This document shows, piece after piece, positions 9,272-18,067 of a DNA stretch of 64,000 nucleotides. Positions within the stretch are counted from its first letter, which is position 1, and every line of letters begins with the position of its first letter. Under the pieces are notes generated by a model, which had not been told where the DNA came from, did not search any database, and saw nothing but the letters and a program-made list of their open reading frames with translations. The stretch spans positions 744,001-808,000 of the forward strand of contig JAGTTP010000001.1 in NCBI GenBank assembly GCA_018223365.1. Direction: 5' to 3'. A program made the position numbers and the translations under genes. The DNA is from Clostridiaceae bacterium Marseille-Q4145. GTDB taxonomy: Bacteria > Bacillota > Clostridia > Lachnospirales > Lachnospiraceae.

Positions 9272-9901
9272 CTACTTGGTACCGAAGATACGGTCTCCCG
9301 CATCACCCAGACCAGGTACAATATATCCGTTCTCATTCAAATGATCATCCAGCGCACCCACATACAGGTCTACATCCGGATGTTCTTTCTGCATTCTCTC
9401 AATTCCCTGGGGAGCCGCCACGATGCACATAAAGCGGATCTTCTTTACCCCTTTGTTCTTCAGCATAGTGATAGCTGCTGTTGCAGAACCGCCGGTTGCC
9501 AGCATCGGGTCTACGACGAATACTTCACGCTCTGCGCAGTCCTTTGGAAGTTTGCAGTAATATTCTACCGGCTCCAGTGTCTCTTCATTTCTGTAAAGAC
9601 CAATATGACCTACTTTGGCTGCCGGGATCATGGAAAGCATTCCGTCTACCATCCCCAGTCCTGCACGGAGAATCGGAACCACAGCCAGTTTCTTTCCTGC
9701 CAGCTCTTTCGCTGTCATCTTGCTGATCGGTGTTTCGATCTCTACATCTGTCAGTTTCAGATCTCTGGTTGCCTCATAGCACATCAGCATGGCAATCTCA
9801 CTGATCAGCTGACGGAAATCTTTGGAACCTGTTTCCTGACGACGGATAATTCCAATTTTGTGCTGAATTAACGGGTGATCCATAATCATTACTTTTGACA
9901 T
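9272..9901 (-). CDS. upp: Uracil phosphoribosyltransferase
   Basis: Makes UMP from uracil and PRPP in pyrimidine salvage; 209 residues, the family norm. The PRPP-binding loop VDPMLATGGSA and the C-terminal uracil-binding stretch YIVPGLGDAGDRIFGT are both present. I chose the ATG at 9899-9901 rather than an upstream in-frame codon because AGGAGG sits nine bases before it and the protein then begins MSKVMIMDHPLIQHK as in relatives. It lies 13 bases after tsaC and eight before comEB. Confidence 0.97.
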   Translation of the reverse strand: MSKVMIMDHPLIQHKIGIIRRQETGSKDFRQLISEIAMLMCYEATRDLKLTDVEIETPISKMTAKELAGKKLAVVPILRAGLGMVDGMLSMIPAAKVGHIGLYRNEETLEPVEYYCKLPKDCAEREVFVVDPMLATGGSATAAITMLKNKGVKKIRFMCIVAAPQGIERMQKEHPDVDLYVGALDDHLNENGYIVPGLGDAGDRIFGTK

Positions 9902-9914
9902 CTCTTTTGTCCTC

Positions 9915-10961
9915 CTATATTCTGTCAGAAACATCAACTCTCTGGTGTCCTGCAGCTTTCAACAAACGGTTCATAATGGCCTCTCCAAGTCCCGGTGCCT
10001 GGAAAGATTCTGAGTAGATGGCATCAACGCCATCCTCATCAAATTCGCGAAGCACTGCAAACAAATGGCTTGCAATGGACAGTTCGCTTTTACGGGAACC
10101 AATGCATTTCACATCTCCTGCCGGATAACGGTCTTTGGTCTCCTCCGTACAGATAATTCCCACTTTTCCTGCTGCCGCTTTCTCATTAATGTAAGCGACA
10201 ACTTTCTCTACCGGACCTTCCACAATCTTCAGATCTGCTTTTGGCGCATAATGACGGTATTTCATACCCGGTGCTTTAGGATGAATGTTGGAATCACTGG
10301 AAATCAGTCCCTTATCCATCTTCGCTTCCCCAAGAACAGCCTGTACCATTTCCAGGGAAATATACCCCGGTCTTAAGATCGTCGGCACTTCCTCTGTCAG
10401 GTCCACAATAGTGGATTCCAGTCCAATCGTCACAGCACCCCCATCCAGAATCATGGGAATCTTTCCCTGCAGATCTTCATATACATGCTGTGCTGTCGTC
10501 GGACTTGGTCTTCCTGATGTATTGGCGCTGGGCGCTGCCACATAGCCGCCGCCCTGCCGGATCAGTTCCAGTGCAATAGTATCTGAGGGCATCCGAATTG
10601 CTACCGTATCGAGGCCTCCTGTCGTTCCGTGGGGAACTGCATCACTTTTATCCATGATCATAGTAAGGGGGCCCGGCCAGAATGCTTCAGCCAGCTTCCG
10701 TGCAGATTCCGGTACGTATTTTACAATCTTGTCCAGGTGCTCCATATCTGCAATGTGGACAATCAGCGGATTGTCAGACGGACGTCCCTTCGCCTCATAG
10801 ATTCTATGAGCCGCAGTCTCATCCAGCGCATCTCCACCCAGACCATAGACGGTCTCCGTGGGGAATGCCACCAGTCCTCCTTTTTTCAGGATTTCTCCGG
10901 CCCGCTTCATTTCCCTCAGGTCCATGTCCTCCCTGTCTATTTTTATCATCTCTGTTTTCAA
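9915..10961 (-). CDS. tsaC: L-threonylcarbamoyladenylate synthase (Sua5/YwlC type)
   Basis: Makes threonylcarbamoyl-AMP for the universal t6A37 modification of ANN-decoding tRNAs. At 348 residues it is the two-domain Sua5 form: the YrdC-like domain (about 15-205, with PTETVYGLGGDA and KGRPSDNPLIVH) plus a linker and Rossmann-like Sua5 domain after KAPGMKYRHYAPKADL. A TTG start at 10959-10961 fits best: AGGTG lies seven bases upstream, whereas the next in-frame ATG four codons later has no well-placed ribosome site. Confidence 0.93.
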   Translation of the reverse strand: MKTEMIKIDREDMDLREMKRAGEILKKGGLVAFPTETVYGLGGDALDETAAHRIYEAKGRPSDNPLIVHIADMEHLDKIVKYVPESARKLAEAFWPGPLTMIMDKSDAVPHGTTGGLDTVAIRMPSDTIALELIRQGGGYVAAPSANTSGRPSPTTAQHVYEDLQGKIPMILDGGAVTIGLESTIVDLTEEVPTILRPGYISLEMVQAVLGEAKMDKGLISSDSNIHPKAPGMKYRHYAPKADLKIVEGPVEKVVAYINEKAAAGKVGIICTEETKDRYPAGDVKCIGSRKSELSIASHLFAVLREFDEDGVDAIYSESFQAPGLGEAIMNRLLKAAGHQRVDVSDRI

Positions 10962-11003
10962 TATTTCTCACCTTGCTTCTTTTCTCTCTAAGTATCCTTT
11001 CCC

Positions 11004-11032
11004 AGTGTAGCATTCCAGAGAAAAAAAAGCAA
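11004..11032 (-). promoter_or_regulatory. Probable promoter of tsaC-upp-comEB
   Basis: Minus strand TTGCTT (11027-11032) and TACACT (11004-11009) with a 17-base spacer, about 43 bases upstream of the tsaC start. It is divergent from, and only eight bases away from, the -35 of the ACT-protein promoter. Confidence 0.5.
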
Positions 11033-11040
11033 TCTTCCCA

Positions 11041-11069
11041 TTGCTCCTTTAAAAACTATTTGTTACAAT
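11041..11069 (+). promoter_or_regulatory. Probable promoter of the ACT-domain gene
   Basis: TTGCTC (11041-11046), a 17-base spacer and TACAAT (11064-11069), about 50 bases upstream of the ATG at 11120. Confidence 0.6.
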
Positions 11070-11119
11070 AAGATCGTCATGGATCTCACAACTGATCCTT
11101 ATGAAAGGGGAGTTCTATT

Positions 11120-11524
11120 ATGTTAAAACAAGTATCCATATACGCGGAGAACAAGAAAGGTACCATTCAGAATATCACCGGTCTTTTGGCAGAAAAGAAT
11201 ATCAACATTCTCGGTTCTGTTATCAATGACGGTGCTGAATATGGCATTATCCGCATGGTCGTATCTGATCCGGAAACTGCTGCAGAAACCCTTACTAAAG
11301 CAGGTTATTTGTGTAAGCTTATTGATGTTCTTGGCGTAGAAGTAGAAGACAAGGTTGGTAATCTGCATGAGCTGTTAAAAGCGCTTTATGAGAGCAATGT
11401 AAATGCCACTTATATTTATCTGTCCTTTAACCGTGAATCCGGGAAACCAATTATGGTATTCCACACGGAAGATATTACAGAAGTAGAATCCTGTCTGAAA
11501 TCCAAAGGATTCGCTCTGCTGTAA
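11120..11524 (+). CDS. Tandem ACT-domain protein, probable amino-acid sensor
   Basis: 134 residues that divide into two ACT (amino-acid-binding) domains: about 4-68 (LKQVSIYAENKKGTIQNITG) and about 72-134 (VLGVEVEDKVGNLHELLKAL). No catalytic domain is attached, so it is likely a stand-alone regulator that binds an amino acid at the dimer interface. The family is widespread in Clostridia without a settled function. AAGGGG stands ten bases before the ATG. It forms its own unit, with a promoter at 11041 and a terminator at 11557. Confidence 0.88.
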   Translation: MLKQVSIYAENKKGTIQNITGLLAEKNINILGSVINDGAEYGIIRMVVSDPETAAETLTKAGYLCKLIDVLGVEVEDKVGNLHELLKALYESNVNATYIYLSFNRESGKPIMVFHTEDITEVESCLKSKGFALL

Positions 11525-11556
11525 TCAGGATCATCACGGAATTATATTGCAAAGCA

Positions 11557-11600
11557 CCCGCTGCAGGCGGAGAAGCCTGCCAGCGGGATTTTTATTTATT
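11557..11600. terminator. Bidirectional terminator between the ACT gene and the amidase gene
   Basis: A strong stem (CCCGCTG and CAGCGGG with an inner CAGGC/GCCTG, 11557-11587) followed by a T-rich run on the plus strand. It lies between convergent genes and probably serves both. Confidence 0.85.
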
Positions 11601-12293
11601 TTCCATATTCAGATAGCGCTGCACTCCAAGTGCCACCGCCCATGCAATCTGCGACTGATAACTCTCCTCCTGCAGAAGCTTTGCCTCTGCCCAGTTCGAT
11701 AAAAAACCGCATTCCACAATCACCACCGGTGCACTGGTTCTTTTCAACAAATAATAACTTTCATTCGATTTTGCCTGCCTCCGGTTTTGTGGATCCACAT
11801 AAGATATCAATTTTTCCTGAATGTCTTCCGCCAGCTCTTTTGCCTCCACGGAATTTTTATAATAGAACACCTGCGCCCCTTTCACGGGTTCTTCATGATA
11901 GCTGTTCTGATGAATACTGATCACACAGTCCGGATTCATCCCATTAATCAGTTCACACCGATTTTTCAGATCCTGCACTTTTTTATTGGAAGAATGTTCC
12001 TCATAAAGTCCCTGATCCTCTTCTCTGGTCATTCGCACTTCCAGGTCCTGCTGTTCTAAGAACACCTTCAGTTTTTTCGCAATCTGCAGATTAATCTCTT
12101 TTTCTTTGGAACCATCCACTCCAATTTTTCCCGGGTCGTTTCCACCATGCCCTGCATCCACAATCACCAGCCGTTTTCCCGCCTGCCCGGTAACTGCCCT
12201 GCCTGCCACAGGAAGAAATCCCCGTTCTGTCAGTGCCACCGCCCATAAAAGGACCAGCACGGACATGAATAATTCCCATTTTCGTTTTTCCAA
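11592..12293 (-). CDS. N-acetylmuramoyl-L-alanine amidase, CwlD-like
   Basis: Zinc amidase (Amidase_3) that cleaves the muramic acid-peptide bond; 233 residues. Residues about 1-35 form a signal or anchor segment (MSVLVLLWAVALTERG), so it acts outside the membrane. Zinc and catalytic positions are visible in VDAGHGGNDPGK (His), a Glu in the KEINLQ stretch, ISIHQNSYH (His) and VECGFLSN (Glu). The size and single-domain layout resemble CwlD of the spore cortex. The start is uncertain: TTG at 12293 lies right beside a terminator hairpin and lacks a clear ribosome site, and an ATG nine codons in is an alternative. Confidence 0.88.
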   Translation of the reverse strand: MEKRKWELFMSVLVLLWAVALTERGFLPVAGRAVTGQAGKRLVIVDAGHGGNDPGKIGVDGSKEKEINLQIAKKLKVFLEQQDLEVRMTREEDQGLYEEHSSNKKVQDLKNRCELINGMNPDCVISIHQNSYHEEPVKGAQVFYYKNSVEAKELAEDIQEKLISYVDPQNRRQAKSNESYYLLKRTSAPVVIVECGFLSNWAEAKLLQEESYQSQIAWAVALGVQRYLNMENK

Positions 12294-12298
12294 TTCAA

Positions 12299-12340
12299 AA
12301 ACCGCCGCATACGCTCTCTGTAGAGTATATGCGGCGGTTT
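12299..12340. terminator. Terminator hairpin between the GH18 gene and the amidase gene
   Basis: A near-perfect stem (AAACCGCCGCATA paired with TATGCGGCGGTTT) with T-runs on both strands. It follows the GH18 stop codon at once and ends just upstream of the amidase start, so amidase expression may depend on readthrough. Confidence 0.85.
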
Positions 12341-12345
12341 GTCTG

Positions 12346-14109
12346 CTAATTCACGTACTTCAAAATTACATCCCAGATGGAAGGTCTTTCATAGCCAAGT
12401 CTCCAGGAAGCCACTCCTGCAAGCTCATACTGCTTAATCAGTTTCATTTTTTCTTCAATGGAAGTCTCTTCTTCCATCCACATCTGATAGGTCGCTCCAT
12501 CATATTCAATTTCTACATAATACTGCTTTGTCGTATCGTCCCATACGGGTTCTGCATTATTATTTTTCACCTTCTGATCGGCATCATTCATGCCCAGGGC
12601 TTCGCTGGTCACAGTTCCATCTGCATCCGTCTTCCAGAAACGGGTATAGAAGGGGATGGCGTTGATGACCTTCTCCTTCGGCACTTCACTTAACGTCTTT
12701 TCAATGCCCTGCTGCACATAACCAATCGAAGCCACGGATCCCGCCTCTTCCGAACCGGCATAGTGCTCATCATATCCCATAATTACCACATAATCTGCAA
12801 AGACGCCCTGCTCTGCCCGGTCATAGTGATCTGAAGATGCAGTCGGTACATAATTATCTACCGACAGAATAATTCCGTTAATCCGGCACATAATGGAAAG
12901 CTCCCGGATGAACTCAATATAAGCTTTGGCGCAATCCTGGGTAATCAGCTCGAAATCTACATTAATACCATCCAGACCATACTGGATTGCCGCGGCAATC
13001 AGCTGATTCACCAGCCGCTGACGGCTGGATGTCTTGGAAAGCGTCTCATAGGTACTGACCCCTTCCTTAAAATTGTCCACCAATCCCCATACTTCCAATC
13101 CCTGCTGATGGGCATAGGTTACATAAGCCTGACTGGCCAGAGATGAAATGTTTCCATCCGTATCCGCAATAGAAAACCAGGTGGGAGAAATAGTCGTCAG
13201 TCCCTTGGTATCTGCAATCTTATTGAGCAGATAATTATTGGCTTCCATGTTGGTCACCTGATGCCAGGTCATGTTGATGGTGTAATCCTTCGAAATGCTG
13301 GTATATTCCGGCTCCTCAAAATCCGGTGCCGTTACTGTTTCCTGCGTTACCGAGGAAATCCGATTGTTCTTCACATAGCCGATAAATCCATCTTTCGTCA
13401 GTACTTTGGTCCAGTCACCAACGTCTTCCGGTTCTTCAAGCACATACATCACGGTTCCCTTGTCCACATTTGTCAGAATCGGACTCTTGATACCCGCTTT
13501 CCAGCGTACAGCTGCCTTCTTCTGTGCCGTTACCACATCTTTATTTCCAAACTCTGTGGTAATCCGTACGCGATTGGGTTCTTCACTGTACTCATAGATA
13601 AAATTCGTATAATTCAGGAGAAAATCTGCAGCCACATAGGCATCACTTCCGTCGGTCCGCAGAATCACATATCCGGCATCCTGACTGCTCTTTGCCACGG
13701 TATAGGAACTTTCTCCCACTGCAGCACTCACTAATTCTTTGGGAAGCGCATAGAGATACTGATTTTCTTTTTCATCCCAGTAAAAACGGGAATCAATATA
13801 CTCATAGACCGTCTCCACATGAAGGTATACTTTTCCGTCAATGAGTCTGGCCATATCTCCTACCATCTCATTATTAATCACCACTGCCATGTCCTGGTCA
13901 CCGGACAGTCCGAAATACTCCTTCAGATCTGCCATTTCCTTGGACGGCGAATATTTTTCATACAAAAGTTTTCCTGCAAAAAATCCTCCTATCAGGAAAA
14001 ACAGCAGCAACGCCGCCAATATCGGAACAGCCTTTGGATTCAGTTTTTTTCTTCTTCTGGGTCTCCGACGAGGTGCATTTCCCCGTTCTCTTAGGTCTTC
14101 TCTCTGCAT
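12346..14109 (-). CDS. Membrane-anchored GH18-family glycosidase with SH3-like domain
   Basis: 587 residues: a basic cytoplasmic N-terminus, one membrane helix (about 28-48), a copper-amine-oxidase-like/SH3b region (about 60-260), and a C-terminal glycoside hydrolase 18 barrel (about 275-585). The catalytic signature DGINVDFE is at 380-387 with Glu387 as the acid. Relatives such as Bacillus YdhD and SleL act on peptidoglycan, so wall or spore-cortex remodelling outside the cell is likely; the next gene downstream is an amidase. AGGAGG lies seven to eight bases before the ATG. Confidence 0.9.
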   Translation of the reverse strand: MQREDLRERGNAPRRRPRRRKKLNPKAVPILAALLLFFLIGGFFAGKLLYEKYSPSKEMADLKEYFGLSGDQDMAVVINNEMVGDMARLIDGKVYLHVETVYEYIDSRFYWDEKENQYLYALPKELVSAAVGESSYTVAKSSQDAGYVILRTDGSDAYVAADFLLNYTNFIYEYSEEPNRVRITTEFGNKDVVTAQKKAAVRWKAGIKSPILTNVDKGTVMYVLEEPEDVGDWTKVLTKDGFIGYVKNNRISSVTQETVTAPDFEEPEYTSISKDYTINMTWHQVTNMEANNYLLNKIADTKGLTTISPTWFSIADTDGNISSLASQAYVTYAHQQGLEVWGLVDNFKEGVSTYETLSKTSSRQRLVNQLIAAAIQYGLDGINVDFELITQDCAKAYIEFIRELSIMCRINGIILSVDNYVPTASSDHYDRAEQGVFADYVVIMGYDEHYAGSEEAGSVASIGYVQQGIEKTLSEVPKEKVINAIPFYTRFWKTDADGTVTSEALGMNDADQKVKNNNAEPVWDDTTKQYYVEIEYDGATYQMWMEEETSIEEKMKLIKQYELAGVASWRLGYERPSIWDVILKYVN

Positions 14110-14148
14110 GAATCTCCTCCTGCCAGATTTCTCTTACATGTATTACAA

Positions 14149-14211
14149 AATAACACGTCCGGAAACGGTATATGATTTTTCTCACCGTTCCCGCTTCTAC
14201 GTGTTATTGTA
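14149..14211. promoter_or_regulatory. Nested inverted repeat over the likely GH18 promoter
   Basis: Outer arms AATAACACGT (14149-14158) and ACGTGTTATT (14199-14208) are perfectly complementary, with inner arms GGAAACGGT and ACCGTTCC (one bulged base). The outer arm overlaps TACAAT (minus strand, 14206-14211), the best -10 upstream of the GH18 gene. It could be an operator or a 5'-leader structure. The remaining part of the non-coding gap (14212-14545) shows no gene and no other clear signal. Confidence 0.45.
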
Positions 14212-14545
14212 CCACAAAGCCGGCTTTCCCACCACTAGAAATCTTCAGGACACAAAAAGGCTTTTTCCTTTTTTATTTATTTTCTGTCCGGGATTTCCGA
14301 CCTTGCTCTTTCCCCCGCGGTATGTTGGTTTCCAAAAAAGAAATGCAGCGTGATATATTATTGTCCCCCATACCGCACATACATACCCCCTTCCAAATCA
14401 ATTAACAACTGGATTTATTTCACAGAACCGTGAAAAGAATCAGATAAATAGACTTACATTTTCATTATACAGATACTTTTCTGTTTTGCAAGGGTATTTC
14501 ATAAAAATTTCAGAAATTTTTCCTTCATTTCACTGCCTGTCACGC

Positions 14546-14574
14546 TTTACATATTTCTGATTTTTGTTTATACT
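14546..14574 (+). promoter_or_regulatory. Probable mecA promoter
   Basis: TTTACA (14546-14551), a 17-base spacer and TATACT (14569-14574), about 34 bases upstream of the mecA ATG. Confidence 0.65.
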
Positions 14575-14607
14575 ATATAAAACTATAAATTCGCAGGTAG
14601 TGATTGT

Positions 14608-15342
14608 ATGAAAATTGAAAAAATCAATGAAAATAAGATTCGCTGCATCCTGACGCGTGACGACTTGGAAGTCCGCCATATCAAGATCAGTGAGATTGCC
14701 TACGGATCCGAGAAAGCCCGTTCTCTTTTCAGAGATATGATGGAGCAGGCTTCACACCAGTTTGGTTTTGAAGCGGATAACATTCCGCTTATGATCGAAG
14801 CGATTCCCATGCCCAATGAGTGCATTATCTTAGATATTACCAAAGTGGCGGATCCGGAAGAGTTGGATACCAGATTTTCCAGATTCTCTCAGGGTTCCGG
14901 TGATCAGTCAGAGGATTCCCCACGGGAGTTTCTGCCCGACGGTGCAGATGAGGTTCTAGATCTGTTCCAGAAGCTTCTGGAACACCGGTTAAAAAACGCT
15001 CCCAAAGAGAGCAGGGAAAAACAGGCTGAAGAACTGGCCAGTGAGCTTGACATGTGTAAACTCTATACTTTCGTACGGATGGAGCAGCTTTTATCTGTCT
15101 CCCATGTGCTGAAAGATATTTACAGAGGGGCTAATCGTCTTTACAAAAACCCAGATACTCAGGAGTACTGTCTGGTCATTACAAAATCTTCCCACAAACC
15201 GGAAGAATTTAACAAGATCTGCAATATTCTCTCCGAGTATGGCACCAGCGGTAAGTACACCCCCGCAGCTGAAGCCTACATGTTGGAGCATTTCACAGTA
15301 ATTCTTGGTGAACAGGCACTGCAGAAGCTTGCTTCTATCTAA
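14608..15342 (+). CDS. mecA: Adaptor protein MecA
   Basis: Adaptor that delivers substrates to the ClpC unfoldase; 244 residues. The N-terminal substrate-binding domain begins MKIEKINENKIRCILTRDDL, a strong family match, and is followed by an acidic linker (about 90-125) and the C-terminal ClpC-binding domain (about 130-244). In Bacillus MecA restrains competence and biofilm regulators; the targets here are unknown. It is a single-gene unit with its own promoter and terminator. Confidence 0.95.
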   Translation: MKIEKINENKIRCILTRDDLEVRHIKISEIAYGSEKARSLFRDMMEQASHQFGFEADNIPLMIEAIPMPNECIILDITKVADPEELDTRFSRFSQGSGDQSEDSPREFLPDGADEVLDLFQKLLEHRLKNAPKESREKQAEELASELDMCKLYTFVRMEQLLSVSHVLKDIYRGANRLYKNPDTQEYCLVITKSSHKPEEFNKICNILSEYGTSGKYTPAAEAYMLEHFTVILGEQALQKLASI

Positions 15343-15369
15343 CTAATTTTGCAAATGAAAACGCACAAA

Positions 15370-15403
15370 AAAAGAGGATGTCCACATACGGGATATCCTC
15401 TTT
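15370..15403. terminator. Bidirectional terminator
   Basis: AAAGAGGATGTCC pairs with GGGATATCCTCTTT across a six-base loop, with an A-run on the left and T-rich sequence on the right. It serves mecA (plus) and the convergent DUF1858 gene (minus). Confidence 0.85.
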
Positions 15404-15417
15404 CCTGTTTCTGTTAA

Positions 15418-15621
15418 TTACTCTTCGCCAAGGAAGTTGTTCAGTCTTGCTACAAGTACATCCGGATCCAGTCCGTGTACCAGTGCAGCCTCCTCAAGGC
15501 TCTCTGCCTGTGCGGACGGGCAGCCGATGCAGTGCATTCCCTCTCTCATAAGAATCGGGATAATATTCTGATCTATCTTCACCAGATCTGCAATAATCAT
15601 GTCTTTGGAAATCTTAGCCAT
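15418..15621 (-). CDS. DUF1858 redox-disulfide protein
   Basis: 67 residues matching the DUF1858 family (hybrid-cluster-protein-associated redox disulfide domain). The signature is MHCIGCPSAQAESLEEAA, in which the CxxC pair is the presumed redox-active or metal-binding site. Its partner is not known. AGGAGG precedes the ATG by six to seven bases. It is divergent from a MerR regulator whose promoter overlaps its own. Confidence 0.88.
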   Translation of the reverse strand: MAKISKDMIIADLVKIDQNIIPILMREGMHCIGCPSAQAESLEEAALVHGLDPDVLVARLNNFLGEE

Positions 15622-15655
15622 TTTGGTTACCTCCTGAGTTTACAATCTGGTTGTT

Positions 15656-15702
15656 ATTATATCCCTATTTACTTGCAAAATCAAGGGATTATGGTATATA
15701 AT
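15656..15702. promoter_or_regulatory. Overlapping divergent promoters (DUF1858 and MerR)
   Basis: Minus: TTGATT (revcomp of 15679-15684), 17 bases, TATAAT (15656-15661). Plus: TTGCAA (15673-15678), 18 bases, TATAAT (15697-15702). The -35 elements are adjacent and each spacer runs through the other promoter, so RNA polymerase should not occupy both at once. Confidence 0.65.
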
Positions 15703-15761
15703 ATTTTTGATTCGGCAGGCAAATCCTGCCCGTCACAATTTCATAAGGTGGAGGGATGTAT

Positions 15762-16373
15762 ATGGATACGAAGCGCTATATTATCTCTGACGCAGCAAAA
15801 ATGGTAGATGTGGAAGCTCATGTGCTCCGCTACTGGGAAGATGAACTGGAACTGCCAATTGCACGCAACGAGATGGGTCACCGCTACTATACAGAAGATA
15901 ACATCCGCATGTTTCATCACATTAAGGAGCTAAAGGAACAGGGCTATCAGTTAAAAGCCATTAAGACACTTCTTCCTGAGATGGAACAGGGAAAAATACC
16001 ACCGGCAATTGTCAAACCACCGGAACCACCGATGAATGCCAGGATGGAGCAATTCCAGTATATTCTTGGAAAGGTTGTCTCCCAGGCATTGCGTGAGACA
16101 CAACAGGAGATGGGGAAAGAACTAAGCCACCAGGTTTCCACACAGGTTGTCAAAGAAATGGACTACCTCTTCCGCATTCAGGAAGAAAAGGCAGAAACCC
16201 ATTACAAAAAACTGGACGAGCAGATCCGTGCCTGCCAGAAGAACAACAAAGCATTTTCTCTTGGACGCCCGAAAGAGAAAAAAGTCAAAGAGCCAAAGAT
16301 AAAAGAAGTCAAAGCAAAAGAGCCGCACAAAAAATGGTTTTTTAATGCGCGCCCCGTAAATGAATCAAAATAG
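15762..16373 (+). CDS. MerR-family transcriptional regulator
   Basis: 203 residues from the second of two ATGs; I chose 15762 because GGAGGG is seven bases upstream of it and would abut the first. The N-terminus is a winged helix-turn-helix MerR domain (about 3-75: YIISDAAKMVDVEAHVLRYW, then GHRYYTEDNIRMFHHIKEL). A coiled-coil segment (about 95-150) and a very lysine-rich tail follow. No ligand-binding domain or cysteine sensor is visible, so the signal is unknown. The tail makes the protein unusually basic. Confidence 0.88.
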   Translation: MDTKRYIISDAAKMVDVEAHVLRYWEDELELPIARNEMGHRYYTEDNIRMFHHIKELKEQGYQLKAIKTLLPEMEQGKIPPAIVKPPEPPMNARMEQFQYILGKVVSQALRETQQEMGKELSHQVSTQVVKEMDYLFRIQEEKAETHYKKLDEQIRACQKNNKAFSLGRPKEKKVKEPKIKEVKAKEPHKKWFFNARPVNESK

Positions 16374-16380
16374 AGCACAA

Positions 16381-16416
16381 AAAATGGTATCTGTATTCTC
16401 ATACAGATACCATTTT
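16381..16416. terminator. Bidirectional terminator
   Basis: AAAATGGTATCTGTA pairs with TACAGATACCATTTT, six-base loop, A-run and T-run on either side. It lies between the convergent MerR and ferredoxin genes. Confidence 0.88.
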
Positions 16417-16431
16417 TAATTTCCTGATTAA

Positions 16432-16602
16432 TTACTCAGCGGAGATAGCGCCGGTCGGGCACTCTGCCTCACAGGTACCGCACTCAAGGCAAGCATCTGC
16501 GTCGATTACATATTTTCCGTCTCCTTCAGAAATAGCCTCTGCCGGACAGACTGCTGCGCAGGAACCGCAAGCTACACACTCGTCAGAAATAACGTATGCC
16601 AT
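16432..16602 (-). CDS. 2[4Fe-4S] ferredoxin
   Basis: 56 residues, the classic clostridial ferredoxin. Two CxxCxxCxxxCP cluster motifs are present (CVACGSCAAVCP and CLECGTCEAECP), one per half, showing the internal duplication. It is a soluble low-potential electron carrier for anaerobic metabolism such as pyruvate oxidation and hydrogenase. AAGGAGG lies nine bases before the ATG. It is probably a single-gene unit. Confidence 0.95.
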   Translation of the reverse strand: MAYVISDECVACGSCAAVCPAEAISEGDGKYVIDADACLECGTCEAECPTGAISAE

Positions 16603-16701
16603 AATACAAATCCTCCTTGTATAATTTTAATCTACCTGATTCTCAGGCTTCTGCCACTTATTTTAATATAAAAAGCTTCATTATACAAGTGGAAAATTAC
16701 A

Positions 16702-18051
16702 TTATTCCCCGCTCCGATCCATGTCACTGAATTTTGTCAGTTCCGGAATCCAGAGAAGATTTACTGTACCAATCGGGCCGTTACGCTGTTTGGCTATAAT
16801 AACTTCTGCCACTCTCTGTTCCGCTTCCGATAGGTCTCTGTTGTAGTAACCTTCCCTGTAAAGGAACATCACCACGTCCGCATCCTGCTCGATTGCTCCG
16901 GACTCACGAAGATCCGAAAGCATCGGCCGATGATCCGGACGCTGCTCAACTGCACGGCTCAGCTGGGACAAGGCAATAACCGGCACGTTCAGTTCACGGG
17001 CCAGCGCCTTTAGTCCACGGGAAATATCCGAGATTTCCTGCTGTCTGGAGGCACTGCTGTTATTGGAGCTTCCACTCATCAACTGCAGGTAGTCTATGAT
17101 AACTATCTGGATATCGTGCTCCATTTTTAGCTTTCTACACTTTGACCGCATAGCGGATAAGGTAATACCTGGAGTATCATCAATAAAAAGTTTGGAATTG
17201 GCAATATTGGCAGAACCTTCCACCAAATTCATCCATTCTTCATCGTTCAGGCGCCCGGTTCGGATCTTCTGAGCATCTACATGAGATTCCAGAGACAACA
17301 TACGGTTGACTAACTGTTCCTTGGACATCTCGAGGCTGAAGATTGCTACCGCATTGCCCTTCTTAAATGCCATATGCTGGGCCAGGTTCAGAACAAACGC
17401 CGTCTTTCCCATGGAGGGACGAGCTGCGATCAATACTAGATCCGAAGGCTGCAGCCCGGATGTCTTGTAATCAAGATCCATAAATCCAGTCTCCAGACCG
17501 GTGACACGTCCCCTTGCCTTGGACGCTGCATCAATCTTCTTCATGACATTGATGACCACTTGGCGAATGGGTACGAAATCCCCGCCCCCACCACGCTGGG
17601 CCAGGTCAAAAATCCGCTTCTCCGCATCTGCCAATGTGTCTTCCAGCTTTGCAGATCCGGCATAGGTGCTGTTAGCAATCTCTTCGTTAATACGAATCAG
17701 CCTTCTGGCTACGGACTTCTCCGCAACGATCTCCGCATAATATTTAATATTGGCAGAAGTCAGAGCCCGATCCATCCACCTTAAAATCTGTTCGATGCCG
17801 CAGGCTTCTTCCGGGAGTCCTTTTTCTAACAGACGGGTATGAAGAATGACCGGTTCCACCGGTTTTCCCTCATTATAAAGTTCTACCATGGTGTCATACA
17901 CCATACCCATCTGTTTCTGATAGAAATCTTCACCAGTAATAATCTCGGAAGCAATCATAATCGCTTCGTTGTCAATGAGCATTGCACCAATGACGGAACT
18001 TTCTGCTTCTTCATCATGGGGCATCACCCGTTTTATGAGCGCTTCCTCCAT
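16702..18051 (-). CDS. dnaB: Replicative DNA helicase DnaB
   Basis: Hexameric helicase at the replication fork, 449 residues, full length. The N-terminal primase-binding domain (about 1-105) starts MPHDEEAESSVIGAMLIDNE; the RecA-like motor carries Walker A ARPSMGKTAFVLN and the later VIIDYLQLMSG. It lies 17 bases after rplI, in the common Firmicute order gdpP-rplI-dnaB. Confidence 0.98.
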   Translation of the reverse strand: MEEALIKRVMPHDEEAESSVIGAMLIDNEAIMIASEIITGEDFYQKQMGMVYDTMVELYNEGKPVEPVILHTRLLEKGLPEEACGIEQILRWMDRALTSANIKYYAEIVAEKSVARRLIRINEEIANSTYAGSAKLEDTLADAEKRIFDLAQRGGGGDFVPIRQVVINVMKKIDAASKARGRVTGLETGFMDLDYKTSGLQPSDLVLIAARPSMGKTAFVLNLAQHMAFKKGNAVAIFSLEMSKEQLVNRMLSLESHVDAQKIRTGRLNDEEWMNLVEGSANIANSKLFIDDTPGITLSAMRSKCRKLKMEHDIQIVIIDYLQLMSGSSNNSSASRQQEISDISRGLKALARELNVPVIALSQLSRAVEQRPDHRPMLSDLRESGAIEQDADVVMFLYREGYYNRDLSEAEQRVAEVIIAKQRNGPIGTVNLLWIPELTKFSDMDRSGE

Positions 18052-18067
18052 TTGTCTTCGTCTCTCC

